NCBI RefSeq assembly: GCF_036014175.1
Contig: NZ_CP107917.1
Location: 3,906,001 to 3,970,000 of the forward strand
Length of the DNA stretch: 64,000 nt
Reading direction: 5' to 3'
From: Streptomyces sp. NBC_00443
GTDB taxonomy: Bacteria; Actinomycetota; Actinomycetes; Streptomycetales; Streptomycetaceae
The notes beneath the pieces were generated by a model, which had not been told where the DNA came from, did no database searches, and saw only the letters and a list, made by a program, of their open reading frames with translations. Both the position numbers and the translations under genes were made by a program. Below, in pieces: positions 42,044-54,196 of this stretch (position 1 is the stretch's first letter; each line of letters begins with the position of its first letter).

Positions 42044-43105
42044 TCAGTTGGCGCTCTGCGTCGGGGGGTTTGCGCCGCCCAGGACGGGCAGTGCGGCGAT
42101 CCGGTCGACGGCCCCCGCAAGGGCCTCCGGCGGCAGCAGGCCCGGCGCGCGGCTGCGCGCGAAGTCCGCGAAGGTCTCCGCCGTCGTGTACTTCGGCTTG
42201 AATCCGAGCGTCTCTCGCATCTGGTCCGTCGCCACCACCCGGCCGTGCGTGAGCAGCCGGATCTGCTCCGGCGAGAAGTCCGACATACCCAGCGTACGCA
42301 CCAGGGAGCCCGCCCATGTCACCGCGGGAAGCAGCAGCGGCACAGTGGGGCGGCCCAGGCGCCGGGAGCACTGCGAGAGCAGCAGGGCACCGTCGCCGGC
42401 GATGTTGAAGGTGCCGCTGTTGAGCGTGCCCCGCGCCGGCTCGTGCGAGGCGATGCGCAGCACCTCGATCACGTCGTCCTCGTGGACGAACTGCAGCCGT
42501 GGGTCGTAGCCGAACACGGTCGGCAGGACCGGCAGCGAGAAGTACGAGGCGAGCGGTGTGTCCGCGGTCGGGCCGAGGATGTTGGCGAACCGCAGCACGC
42601 ACACCGCGACGTCCGGCCGCCGCCGCGCGAACCCGCGGACATAGCCCTCCACCTCGACGGCGTCCTTGGCGAAGCCGCCGCTGGGCAGCGACTTGGGCGG
42701 CGTGGTCTCCGTGAAGACGGCCGGGTCGCGGGGCGCGGACCCGTAGACGTTCGTGCTGGACTTGACCACCAGCCGCTTGACGTTGGGGGACTTCTGGCAG
42801 GCGCCGAGCAGCTGCATCGTCCCGATGACGTTGGTCTCCTTGACCGTGGTCCGGCTGCCGCTGCCGAGCGCGGTTCCGGTCACGTCCATGTGTACGACGG
42901 TGTCCGCGCCGCTCTCGGCCAGCACCCGCGCGATGGTGGGCTGCCGGATGTCGGCCTGGATGAAGTCGGCACCGCCCAGATGATGCTCGGGCGGGACCGC
43001 GTCCACGGCGACCACTCGGTCCACCTGTGGGTCACGCTGGATCCGTCGTACGAACCGGCCCCCCAGTTGACGGGCCACTCCGGTCACGAGCACGACCTTG
43101 CCCAA
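42044..43105 (-). CDS. Extended SDR / NAD-dependent epimerase-like protein (atypical active site)
   Basis: 353-residue protein of the extended SDR/epimerase fold. Beta-1 is VVLVTGVARQLGG (glycine-rich loop with the second Gly replaced by Arg), followed by FIQADIRQPTI and HMDVTGTA. LVVKSSTNVYGSAPRDPA fits the Ser/Thr region, but the YxxxK pair is not seen: the aligned stretch reads GFAKDAVEVEGYVRGF, with Phe for Tyr and Ala for Lys. VLRFANILGPTADTPL is typical. Catalysis as a dehydrogenase is doubtful. Pairs with the downstream PlsC-like gene. Confidence 0.8.
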   Translation of the reverse strand: MGKVVLVTGVARQLGGRFVRRIQRDPQVDRVVAVDAVPPEHHLGGADFIQADIRQPTIARVLAESGADTVVHMDVTGTALGSGSRTTVKETNVIGTMQLLGACQKSPNVKRLVVKSSTNVYGSAPRDPAVFTETTPPKSLPSGGFAKDAVEVEGYVRGFARRRPDVAVCVLRFANILGPTADTPLASYFSLPVLPTVFGYDPRLQFVHEDDVIEVLRIASHEPARGTLNSGTFNIAGDGALLLSQCSRRLGRPTVPLLLPAVTWAGSLVRTLGMSDFSPEQIRLLTHGRVVATDQMRETLGFKPKYTTAETFADFARSRAPGLLPPEALAGAVDRIAALPVLGGANPPTQSAN

Positions 43106-43333
43106 GATCAGCGCCTTCCTTCCAGCACTCGTACCCTGCCGAGTTCCCCGTGTTCCCCGTGTGCGGCCAACTTAGCGGGTAGGTGTTGCGCTGTGATGAC
43201 CGCCCAATGCATGAAGTGACGGGAATTCCTTGCGTACGACCAGACGGGCCAGGCATGCGTACAGGCATACGTACGAAGTTCGGCTCATCGCACATCCCCC
43301 TCCACGATCTCACCCACCGGCCCCCGAAAAGCG

Positions 43334-43367
43334 TGTGGCCCCCCACCGGATCCGGTGGGGGGCCACA
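43334..43367. terminator. Terminator after the bS22-like gene (34-bp perfect palindrome)
   Basis: TGTGGCCCCCCACCGGA (43334-43350) and its exact reverse complement (43351-43367) form a 34-base palindrome around GGATCC. It is 32 bases after the 32-residue ribosomal protein gene on the minus strand. Confidence 0.88.
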
Positions 43368-43398
43368 AACACGCCACGCCGCTTTCGCAGCGCGCCGC

Positions 43399-43497
43399 TT
43401 ACTTCTTGTTGCGACGCTGAACGCGCGTGCGCTTGAGCAGCTTGCGGTGCTTCTTCTTAGCCATCCGCTTGCGCCGCTTCTTGATAACAGAGCCCAC
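43399..43497 (-). CDS. Small ribosomal protein bS22 (AURKAIP1/COX24 domain)
   Basis: A 32-residue, strongly basic protein missed by length-limited gene finding: GTG at 43497 gives VGSVIKKRRKRMAKKKHRKL and ends LLKRTRVQRRNKK at TAA 43399. This is the actinobacterial AURKAIP1/COX24-domain protein, described as bS22 of the mycobacterial small subunit. The RKRMAKKKHRKLLKR core is highly conserved. It is transcribed as a single gene, with its own hairpin terminator. Next gene upstream is the bdtA-like regulator. Confidence 0.95.
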   Translation of the reverse strand: MGSVIKKRRKRMAKKKHRKLLKRTRVQRRNKK

Positions 43498-43605
43498 GAC
43501 TACCCTCGCTCACTTCTCATCACTCGGCGTTGGGCGCCATGGGCCCATACGACCTACGAGGGGCTAGCCTACCCGCCCGAGCGCTGAGGTCGTAATCGAG
43601 GGGAC

Positions 43606-43642
43606 GAGGGGGAATCCTGCAAAGCCCTGAGGATCCCCCCTC
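43606..43642 (-). terminator. Terminator of the bdtA-like gene
   Basis: GAGGGGGAATCCT (43606-43618) pairs with AGGATCCCCCCTC (43630-43642) with one mismatch, across an 11-base loop. It lies just 12 bases downstream of the TGA of the bdtA-like gene. Confidence 0.75.
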
Positions 43643-43653
43643 ACCCGTCACTG

Positions 43654-43866
43654 TCAGGCGGTTTCCACCCCCACGTAACTCTCGCGGAGGTACTCGTGAA
43701 CCGCTTGCTCGGGGACGCGGAAGGACCGCCCCACCCGAATCGCGGGCAGATGACCACTGTGCACCAGCCGGTACACGGTCATCTTCGACACTCGCATCAC
43801 CGAGGCGACTTCCGCCACGGTAAGGAACTGAACCTCGTTCAGAGGCCTCTCGCCAGCTGCAGCCAT
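43654..43866 (-). CDS. bdtA: BldC/excisionase-like MerR-type DNA-binding protein (bdtA-like)
   Basis: 70-residue regulator with a single winged HTH: FLTVAEVASVMRVSKMTVYRLVHSGHLPAIRVGRSFRVPEQAVHEYL split over about 15-62, typical of the excisionase/HTH_17 family, to which BldC belongs. ATG at 43866 was chosen over a longer frame. In S. coelicolor the corresponding gene in this position is bdtA (BldD target A); that identity is from memory of neighbourhood, not alignment. A BldD-like box sits 50 bases upstream. It is probably developmentally controlled. Confidence 0.7.
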   Translation of the reverse strand: MAAAGERPLNEVQFLTVAEVASVMRVSKMTVYRLVHSGHLPAIRVGRSFRVPEQAVHEYLRESYVGVETA

Positions 43867-43915
43867 GACACACCTGAACCTTCCGCACTCGACGGCCACC
43901 GGCTTCCCCTTCCGG

Positions 43916-43928
43916 TGACTCTTCGTCG
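43916..43928. promoter_or_regulatory. Candidate BldD box upstream of the bdtA-like gene
   Basis: TGACTCTTCGTCG matches TNACNCWGNGTNA at seven of nine defined positions and lies 50-62 bases before the start. bdtA is a known BldD target in S. coelicolor, so the site is plausible; such partial matches also occur by chance. Confidence 0.45.
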
Positions 43929-43995
43929 TTGCGTGCTCACTCCCCAGGGTAGGGGCGTGTGATGCGAGTGGGGAAGAGGTGCAGCCATCGGCGAC

Positions 43996-44811
43996 CTACT
44001 GTGACAGACACGCTCGATTGAGTACGTAGCGGGTAAGCGGCAGGTAGTAATCAGACCGCACAGCGTCATCAAGTGGAACGACGGCGGACACGACCCCCTC
44101 AGCCTCCCCCACGAAGAGCGCGGGGTCATCGGTATCGGCCAGCCCAATCGCCTCAAACCCCAGCTGACCTGCCCCGCAGACCCACCCGTGATCCCCGATC
44201 ACCAGCTCCGGCAACGGCCCGCCGGCCTCCGCCGCGGCAGCCAGCGCGGTACGAACCGGGAGCGGTGAGTGCGTGTGTGCGCCGGGCTCACAACCGGGGC
44301 GAGAGAGGTCGGGTTCCCGCACCAACGCGACTCCTCGTACGTAGGCAAGGTTGTACGTGCGTAGGCCGAACCGGGTCGTTATGTCGACACAGTGACCATG
44401 CGCCGGGGTGAGAACGGCACATCCCGCCGCCGACAACGCGTCCGCCAAGGCGGCGTAGAACCCGAGCAGTCGATGCGGATGCCCGGTACCGAGCAGCACG
44501 GGCGCGTTGCGCTGGGCGGCAGCAGCGACCCGATCGGCGAAGGCATCCAGAGCGGTCAAAGTCCGCTCCGGATCGATCACATCCAGTCCAGATACACATG
44601 CCGGATCGGCCGAAACCCCGCACCTGTCCGCCATCAACGCAATCAAATCCCGCTGCCGCCAACTCCCCGCAGGATCAAGCCCAATAACCACACGCGGATC
44701 ACGAGCCGCGAACAGCCGATAACTCCGCAGACTCACCTCCCGAGAAGTAGCCACGACCCCGGCCAGCCGAGCATCCAGAAGATGGGCACGAAGCGCTCCG
44801 CGACTCACCAC
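43996..44811 (-). CDS. Phosphatase-like hypothetical protein
   Basis: 271-residue cytoplasmic protein often annotated as 'phosphatase' in Streptomyces. It opens VSRGALRAHLLDARLAGVVATSREVSL, followed by ARDPRVVIGLDPAGSW, LLGTGHPHRLLGFYAALADAL, LTPAHGHCVD and ELVIGDHGWVCGAG. The His-rich GTGHPHR and DHGW motifs suggest a metal- or phosphate-binding site, but I cannot place it in a named family and no reaction is assigned. GTG at 44811, with another GTG three bases later. Confidence 0.65.
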   Translation of the reverse strand: MVSRGALRAHLLDARLAGVVATSREVSLRSYRLFAARDPRVVIGLDPAGSWRQRDLIALMADRCGVSADPACVSGLDVIDPERTLTALDAFADRVAAAAQRNAPVLLGTGHPHRLLGFYAALADALSAAGCAVLTPAHGHCVDITTRFGLRTYNLAYVRGVALVREPDLSRPGCEPGAHTHSPLPVRTALAAAAEAGGPLPELVIGDHGWVCGAGQLGFEAIGLADTDDPALFVGEAEGVVSAVVPLDDAVRSDYYLPLTRYVLNRACLSQ

Positions 44812-44900
44812 GAGAGCGATGGTGACCGACGAAACGGGAGGGGGGCGGAGGAACGGGGAAAGGCCGCACAGTTGGGCTAACGCCGGACGGGCCTCTCGAC

Positions 44901-45061
44901 GCCGGTCCAGGCAAAGTCAGCCCGTCTGGGGGTGCCCCCTCTGGTGGAGTTTGAGGACGAGGCCGTTCAGGCCGACAGCGGGGGTCTGGGGGCGGCAGCC
45001 CCAGGGACGGGACGGGTAGGGGCGGGTAGGGGCGGCGGGGGCGAAAACTCACCCCACCCAC
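44901..45061 (+). repeat. Dispersed intergenic repeat, copy 4 (composite)
   Basis: Near-collinear with the copy at 31141-31319: GGTCCAGGCAAAGTCAGCCC, the 26-base core at 44950-44975 (identical to the other full copies), then GGGTAGGGGCGGCGGGGGCG ending just at the acuC stop (45062). Fills most of the 250-base gap between acuC and the phosphatase-like gene. Confidence 0.85.
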
Positions 45062-46234
45062 CTACGGCAACAACCCCCGCAACGGAAACACCGCCCGCCG
45101 AGTAGCCAACACCGCCTGATCCAACCGATCCGCGGGGTCGTACCCCGCCTCCCAGTCCCCCCAGGAAATGGGCCACCGCCCATCAGTCATCCGCGCCGGC
45201 CCCAACTGCCGAGTCCGCGCAAAGACTTCCTGCCGCCACCCCTCCGGAATCATCGCCTCAGGCTCAATCGCCCGCCCCGCAGCAATCCCCACCAGATGAG
45301 TCCACGACCGCGGCACAACCTCCACCACCGCATATCCGCCCCCACCCAGCGCAACCCACTTCCCATCGGCGTACTCGTGCGCCAGCTCATGACAGGCCAC
45401 CTGCACAGCCCGCTGCGCATCCAGCGAAACGGCGAGATGCGCCAGCGGATCCTCGAAGTGCGTGTCAGCCCCATGCTGAGTGACCAGCACCTGCGGCCGA
45501 AAGTCACCGATCAACTCCGGCACGACGGCATGGAACGCCCGCAACCACCCCGCGTCCCCGGTCCCGGCCGGCAACGCCACGTTCACGGCAGACCCCTCAG
45601 CCGCCTCCGCACCCGTCTCCTCCGGCCACCCGGTCTGCGGAAACAACGTACGAGGATGCTCGTGCAACGAAATCGTCAGCACCCGCGGATCTTCCCAGAA
45701 CGCCGCCTGCACCCCGTCCCCATGATGCACGTCGACATCGATGTACGCGACCCGCTCGGCCCCCAGCTCCAGCAGCCGGGCAATGGCCAGTGAAGCGTCG
45801 TTGTAGATACAGAAACCCGACGCGCCCCCGGGCATCGCATGGTGCAGCCCACCCGCGAAGTTCACCGCATGCAGCGCCTCGCCCCGCCACACGGCCTCCG
45901 CCGCCCCCACCGACTGCCCGGCGATGAGCGCCGACACCTCATGCATCCCGGCGAATGCCGGATCATCCAGCGTCCCGAGCCCGTACGACTGATCCGCCGC
46001 CGCCGGATTCGCCGAGGCCGCCTTCACGGCCTCGATGTAGTCCTCCCGATGCACCAGGCGCAGAGTCGACTCCCCGGCCGGCTGCGCCGAGACGACGTCC
46101 ACGTCCTTGTCCAGCCCGAAGGCATCGACGAGTCTCCGGGTCAGCGCGAGCCGGACCGGGTCCATCGGATGGTCCCGGCCGAAGTCATAGCCCGTTACTG
46201 CCTCGTCCCACATCAGCTGTGCTCGGCCGCTCAT
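45062..46234 (-). CDS. acuC: Acetoin utilisation protein AcuC (histone-deacetylase family)
   Basis: 390-residue class I HDAC-like hydrolase. Active-site parts are complete: GGLHHAMPGGASGFCIYND (His pair and Asp/His ligands), IDVDVHHGDGVQ, and QHGADTHFEDPLAHL. It begins MSGRAQLMWDEAVTGYDFGRDHPM. AcuC-type enzymes deacetylate proteins such as acetyl-CoA synthetase. ATG at 46234 lies inside the MFS gene upstream, whose frame ends at 46185, so the two genes overlap by 50 bases and are probably co-translated. Confidence 0.93.
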   Translation of the reverse strand: MSGRAQLMWDEAVTGYDFGRDHPMDPVRLALTRRLVDAFGLDKDVDVVSAQPAGESTLRLVHREDYIEAVKAASANPAAADQSYGLGTLDDPAFAGMHEVSALIAGQSVGAAEAVWRGEALHAVNFAGGLHHAMPGGASGFCIYNDASLAIARLLELGAERVAYIDVDVHHGDGVQAAFWEDPRVLTISLHEHPRTLFPQTGWPEETGAEAAEGSAVNVALPAGTGDAGWLRAFHAVVPELIGDFRPQVLVTQHGADTHFEDPLAHLAVSLDAQRAVQVACHELAHEYADGKWVALGGGGYAVVEVVPRSWTHLVGIAAGRAIEPEAMIPEGWRQEVFARTRQLGPARMTDGRWPISWGDWEAGYDPADRLDQAVLATRRAVFPLRGLLP

Positions 46235-47405
46235 GCCCGCCACCGTATCGGTCCGGTTGAGCGGCGAACGAACGGGCGTACACAAGCGTCACCAGCACCA
46301 ACACCATCGGCACAAGCATCGCCCCGCGATAGTTCCAGGCATCGCCCAGTGCACCCACCAAAGGCGAACCGATCAAAAACCCCACGTAATTGAACACATT
46401 GAGCCGTGCAACGGCCGTATCAGAAGCCCCCGGGAACAGCCGCCCGGCCGCCGCGAAAGTCTGCGGCACCAGCACGCACAACCCCAGCCCGAGCAGTGTG
46501 AACCCCAGCATCCCCACCCACGCCCCCGGCGCCCCGGCCACCACCGCGAACCCGACCGCCGCCACGACCGCCCCCATCCGGACGACCGCGACAGCCCCGA
46601 ACCGCCGCACCCCGAAGTCCCCGATGGTCCGCCCCAGCAGCGTGGTGACCATATAGACGTTGTACGGCACGGTCGCCATCTGCTCCGAGCTCCCCAGCAC
46701 GTCCTGGAGATACTTCGCGCTCCAGTTGGAGACGGTCGAGTCGCCGATATACGCGAAGGTCATCACCAGACACAGCGGCAGCAGCATCTTGAACACCACG
46801 GGCCCGCCCTCACCCGCTTCCTCCGCCACGGCGCCGCCCCCGCCGCTCGCCCCGTCGACGTACCACCGACTCCCCACCAGCGCGGCCGGCAACAGCACCA
46901 CGACAACCGGCAGATACGACACGACCAGCGCCAGATCCCAGTGCGCTCCCACCCAGGCCAACGAGGCCCCGACGATCCCGCCCAGGCTGTACACGGCATG
47001 GAAGCTGAGCATGATGCTGCGCCCGTACGACCGCTGCAGGCTCACCCCGAGCATGTTCATCGAGGCATCGAGCGCTCCCACGGCCAGCCCGAACGCGGCC
47101 AGAGCGAGCCCCAGCTCGACCATCCGCTCCCCCGCACCGACCCCGAGCAGCGCCAGGAGCACGACGGGCTGGGACCACCGCAACACCCGGCTCGGCGGTA
47201 TCCGTTTCACCAGCCGCTCGGTCGTCACACTCCCGACGCCGGCCAGAATCGGTACGGCGGCGAGAAAGGCGGGCAGCAGCGCGTCAGAGACCCCGTACCG
47301 GTCCTGGATGGCCGGGATCCGGGTCACGAGCAGGGCAAAGGCAACTCCCTGAGCGAAGAAGCCGAACGCCAACGAGGCCCTACCGCGCCGCAGCACATCA
47401 GTCAT
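46185..47405 (-). CDS. MFS transporter
   Basis: 406-residue major-facilitator protein with about 12 helices, e.g. ASLAFGFFAQGVAFALLVT and LLPAFLAAVPILAGVGSV at the N-terminus. The first loop RIPAIQDRYGVSDALLP is typical of YbjJ/fucose-permease-like carriers. It has a long Gly/Glu-rich central loop (GASGGGGAVAEEAGEGG). The C-terminal ~16 residues are encoded in the region shared with acuC. Substrate is unknown; a link to acuC (acetylation, acetate/acetoin) is inferred from the overlap. Confidence 0.88.
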   Translation of the reverse strand: MTDVLRRGRASLAFGFFAQGVAFALLVTRIPAIQDRYGVSDALLPAFLAAVPILAGVGSVTTERLVKRIPPSRVLRWSQPVVLLALLGVGAGERMVELGLALAAFGLAVGALDASMNMLGVSLQRSYGRSIMLSFHAVYSLGGIVGASLAWVGAHWDLALVVSYLPVVVVLLPAALVGSRWYVDGASGGGGAVAEEAGEGGPVVFKMLLPLCLVMTFAYIGDSTVSNWSAKYLQDVLGSSEQMATVPYNVYMVTTLLGRTIGDFGVRRFGAVAVVRMGAVVAAVGFAVVAGAPGAWVGMLGFTLLGLGLCVLVPQTFAAAGRLFPGASDTAVARLNVFNYVGFLIGSPLVGALGDAWNYRGAMLVPMVLVLVTLVYARSFAAQPDRYGGGHERPSTADVGRGSNGL

Positions 47406-47474
47406 GGCGGCGAGCGTAAAGCCCCGGGGTACTGGTGGGTAGATCCAGCCAAAGATGAATTTCCCTCAAGTTTG

Positions 47475-48140
47475 CTAGGCGTCGCGCACGCCGTGCAACA
47501 CCAGCAGGTCGGCCAACTCCCCCATGTCGGCGAAGAGTCGACTGGCCTGGGCCAACTTCGCAGCGGGCGTCATCGCGGTGAACCCGTACACGTCCATCCC
47601 CGCCGCCACGGCAGCCTCCACCCCCAGCGGGCTGTCCTCGACAACGACACAGCGCTCCGGCGAGACCCCCATACGCTCGGCCGCGTACAGAAACAGATCC
47701 GGCGCCGGCTTCCCCCGCCCCACGTCCTGCGAACTGAAGATCCGCCCCTCATCGAAGAACCGATCGAGCCCCGTCGTCCGATGCCCCACGCGAATCCGGT
47801 CATGACTCCCGGACGACGCCACGCAGTACGGCACACCGTCCCCACCAAGCTTCTCGAGCACGTCGGCCGCGCCGGCCACCGCCTTCAGCTCCCGCTCGAA
47901 GGCGGCGAACACCCGCGCATGGAAGACGTCATCAAAGTCCCCGGGAAGCCGCTGCCCTGTCCGCTCCAGCACCAACTCATGAATCCGATGCATGGCGGAG
48001 CCCATGTAGTCCCGAATGGATTCCTCGTACGAGGTCGGATGCCCCAACTCGGTGAGGTACGCGGCGAGCATCCGGTTGGAAATGGGCTCGCTGTCGACGA
48101 GCACACCGTCGTTGTCGAAGATGACGAGGTCATAGCGCAT
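47475..48140 (-). CDS. HAD-superfamily hydrolase (beta-phosphoglucomutase-like)
   Basis: 221-residue HAD phosphatase. Motif I VIFDNDGVLVDSEP (Asp9/Asp11), motif II VASSGSHDRI, motif III Lys in FSSQDVGRGKPAPDLFLYAA, motif IV VEDSPLGVEAAVAAGM. The small alpha-helical cap between I and II is that of the HAD-IA/PGMB group. Phosphatase or phosphoglucomutase activity is possible; no substrate is predicted. It lies 60 bases from the rRNA operon end on the same strand. Confidence 0.9.
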   Translation of the reverse strand: MRYDLVIFDNDGVLVDSEPISNRMLAAYLTELGHPTSYEESIRDYMGSAMHRIHELVLERTGQRLPGDFDDVFHARVFAAFERELKAVAGAADVLEKLGGDGVPYCVASSGSHDRIRVGHRTTGLDRFFDEGRIFSSQDVGRGKPAPDLFLYAAERMGVSPERCVVVEDSPLGVEAAVAAGMDVYGFTAMTPAAKLAQASRLFADMGELADLLVLHGVRDA

Positions 48141-48157
48141 ACGTTGACCCTAAACGC

Positions 48158-48191
48158 AGAAAGGCCCACACCATAAGGTGTGGGCCTTTCT
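48158..48191. terminator. rRNA operon terminator
   Basis: AGAAAGGCCCACACC (48158-48172) pairs with GGTGTGGGCCTTTCT (48177-48191) around ATAA. It is nine bases downstream of the 5S gene and ends the rRNA transcript. Confidence 0.95.
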
Positions 48192-48199
48192 CACAATTT

Positions 48200-48318
48200 G
48201 TTCGGCGGCGTCCTACTCTCCCACAGGGTCCCCCCTGCAGTACCATCGGCGCTGTAAGGCTTAGCTTCCGGGTTCGAAATGTAACCGGGCGTTTCCCTCA
48301 CGCTATAACCACCGAAAC
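48200..48318 (-). rRNA. rrf: 5S ribosomal RNA
   Basis: 119-nt 5S rRNA on the minus strand. It begins GTTTCGGTGGTTATAGCGTG and ends GACGCCGCCGAAC, whose ends pair in the terminal stem (GTTTCGGTGG/CCGCCGAAC). It is the last gene of the 16S-23S-5S operon. Confidence 0.97.
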
Positions 48319-48381
48319 ACTATGAAACTGTCAGCCGCACCGTATGTGGCCATACGGGGCTGTTCGTGGTTTCAGAACCAA

Positions 48382-48403
48382 CACAGTGGACGCGAGCATC
48401 TAT

Positions 48404-48405
<2 letters not shown>
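48382..48405 (-). other. 23S processing stem, 3' arm
   Basis: Complementary to 51516-51539 with 23 of 24 bases (the last a G-U pair). Together they form the long stem that brackets 23S rRNA and is normally cut by RNase III. Confidence 0.8.
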
Positions 48406-51515
<3,110 letters not shown>

Positions 51516-51516
<1 letters not shown>

Positions 51517-51539
51517 CACAGATGCTCGCGTCCACTGTG
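51516..51539 (-). other. 23S processing stem, 5' arm
   Basis: Pairs with 48382-48405 (23 of 24 positions plus one G-U) to form the pre-23S processing stem. Confidence 0.8.
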
Positions 51540-53360
<1,821 letters not shown>

Positions 53361-54031
53361 TGTTTACCCGTAATCGGGTGCACACATCACGAGAGCGGAA
53401 CAACCACCGGAATAAGGCGGTCGTTCACAACGTCCTCGCTGTGTTTTTTCAAAGGAACCTCGCCCTCTCGAATGAGAGAGACGGGGTATCAACATATCTG
53501 GCGTTGATTTTTGGCACGCTGTTGAGTTCTCAAGGAACGGACGCTTCCTTTGTACTCACCCTCTCGGGCTTTCCTCCGGGCGCTTCCCTTCGGTCTTGCG
53601 TTTCCGACTCTATCAGACCTTTTCTCGATCCGATTTCCTCGGTGCTTTCCAGGTTTCCGCTCTCGCGTTTCCCTTTCCGGCGACTCCGACTCTACCAGAT
53701 CCTTTCGGACCTGATCCCCGGTCAGCGGGGCTTGACTTCGCGGCTGTTGGGCCGTTCCGACGAGTGAGACTTTAGCGGAATCCTCGCTCCCGAGCTAATC
53801 GGGGGCTGCGTTCTGTCGAACGCGGATTCCTCATTCCGTAAATACGCATACCAATGAAACGACGGCAGACAGATCGACTGTCGTCGAATAGTTGTTGGTA
53901 CTTGCGGAGTGGCTGTCCGGGGACCGACCGGAGTCGGCGCTCACGTCGGACAACTCGGAGAACAGTACGGATCGGCCCTGGGCGTGTCAACTTCGCTCCT
54001 GACGGCACCCTCTGGGCGTAGTCTGGGACGC
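53361..54031 (-). promoter_or_regulatory. rRNA operon leader and tandem promoter region
   Basis: Gene-free stretch of about 670 bases upstream of 16S. In the transcribed (minus) direction, three -10-like boxes are visible: TAAAGT at 53769-53774, TAGAGT at 53689-53694 and TAGAGT at 53607-53612; the last two sit in similar contexts (GGTAGAGTCGGAG, GATAGAGTCGGAA), as in tandem Streptomyces rrn promoters. Closer to 16S is the leader with the CCTTGAGAACTCAACAG-type conserved segment at about 53519-53535 and processing stems. The divergent trpS leader begins at 54032. Confidence 0.75.
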
Positions 54032-54124
54032 ATGACAACGCGTACGTGCACCCAGCTGTGGTGGGCCGCCTGACGGCGGCCGTAGTGACGTATGCACTCA
54101 ACGGCCGCCGCTTCGGCGGCCGTT
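54019..54124 (+). promoter_or_regulatory. trpS leader: Trp peptide and transcription attenuator
   Basis: A -10-like TAGTCT (54019-54024) is eight bases before the ATG of the leader peptide, so the leader mRNA is probably leaderless. After the peptide come four pairing arms: GGCCGCC (54064-54070), GGCGGCCGT (54075-54083), ACGGCCGCC (54101-54109) and a second GGCGGCCGT (54115-54123). Arms 1-2 and 3-4 can pair (3-4 an 11-bp terminator hairpin, 54100-54124, followed by a T-rich tail), or 2-3 as an antiterminator. This matches ribosome-mediated attenuation of the auxiliary trpRS1 known in S. coelicolor. Confidence 0.88.
54032..54073 (+). CDS. trpS leader peptide with tandem Trp codons
   Basis: 13-residue peptide MTTRTCTQLWWAA, read from ATG 54032 to TGA 54071-54073, with adjacent Trp codons (TGGTGG) at residues 10-11. 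Stalling at the Trp pair would cover arm 1 (54064-54070) and permit arms 2 and 3 to pair, preventing the terminator. It is too short for the usual ORF cut-off. Confidence 0.87.
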   Translation: MTTRTCTQLWWAA

Positions 54125-54196
54125 CTCGTTTCTCCCTCCAGAGCTCCAGAGGGTCGGCCGCCGGGGCGGCGGTCTCGACCAGGAGGTGGAGAAGAG

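Noticed and set aside
43183..43587. 134-residue plus-strand frame across the bS22 gene region
   Set aside because: It is antisense to the conserved 32-residue ribosomal protein and its terminator, with no family match.
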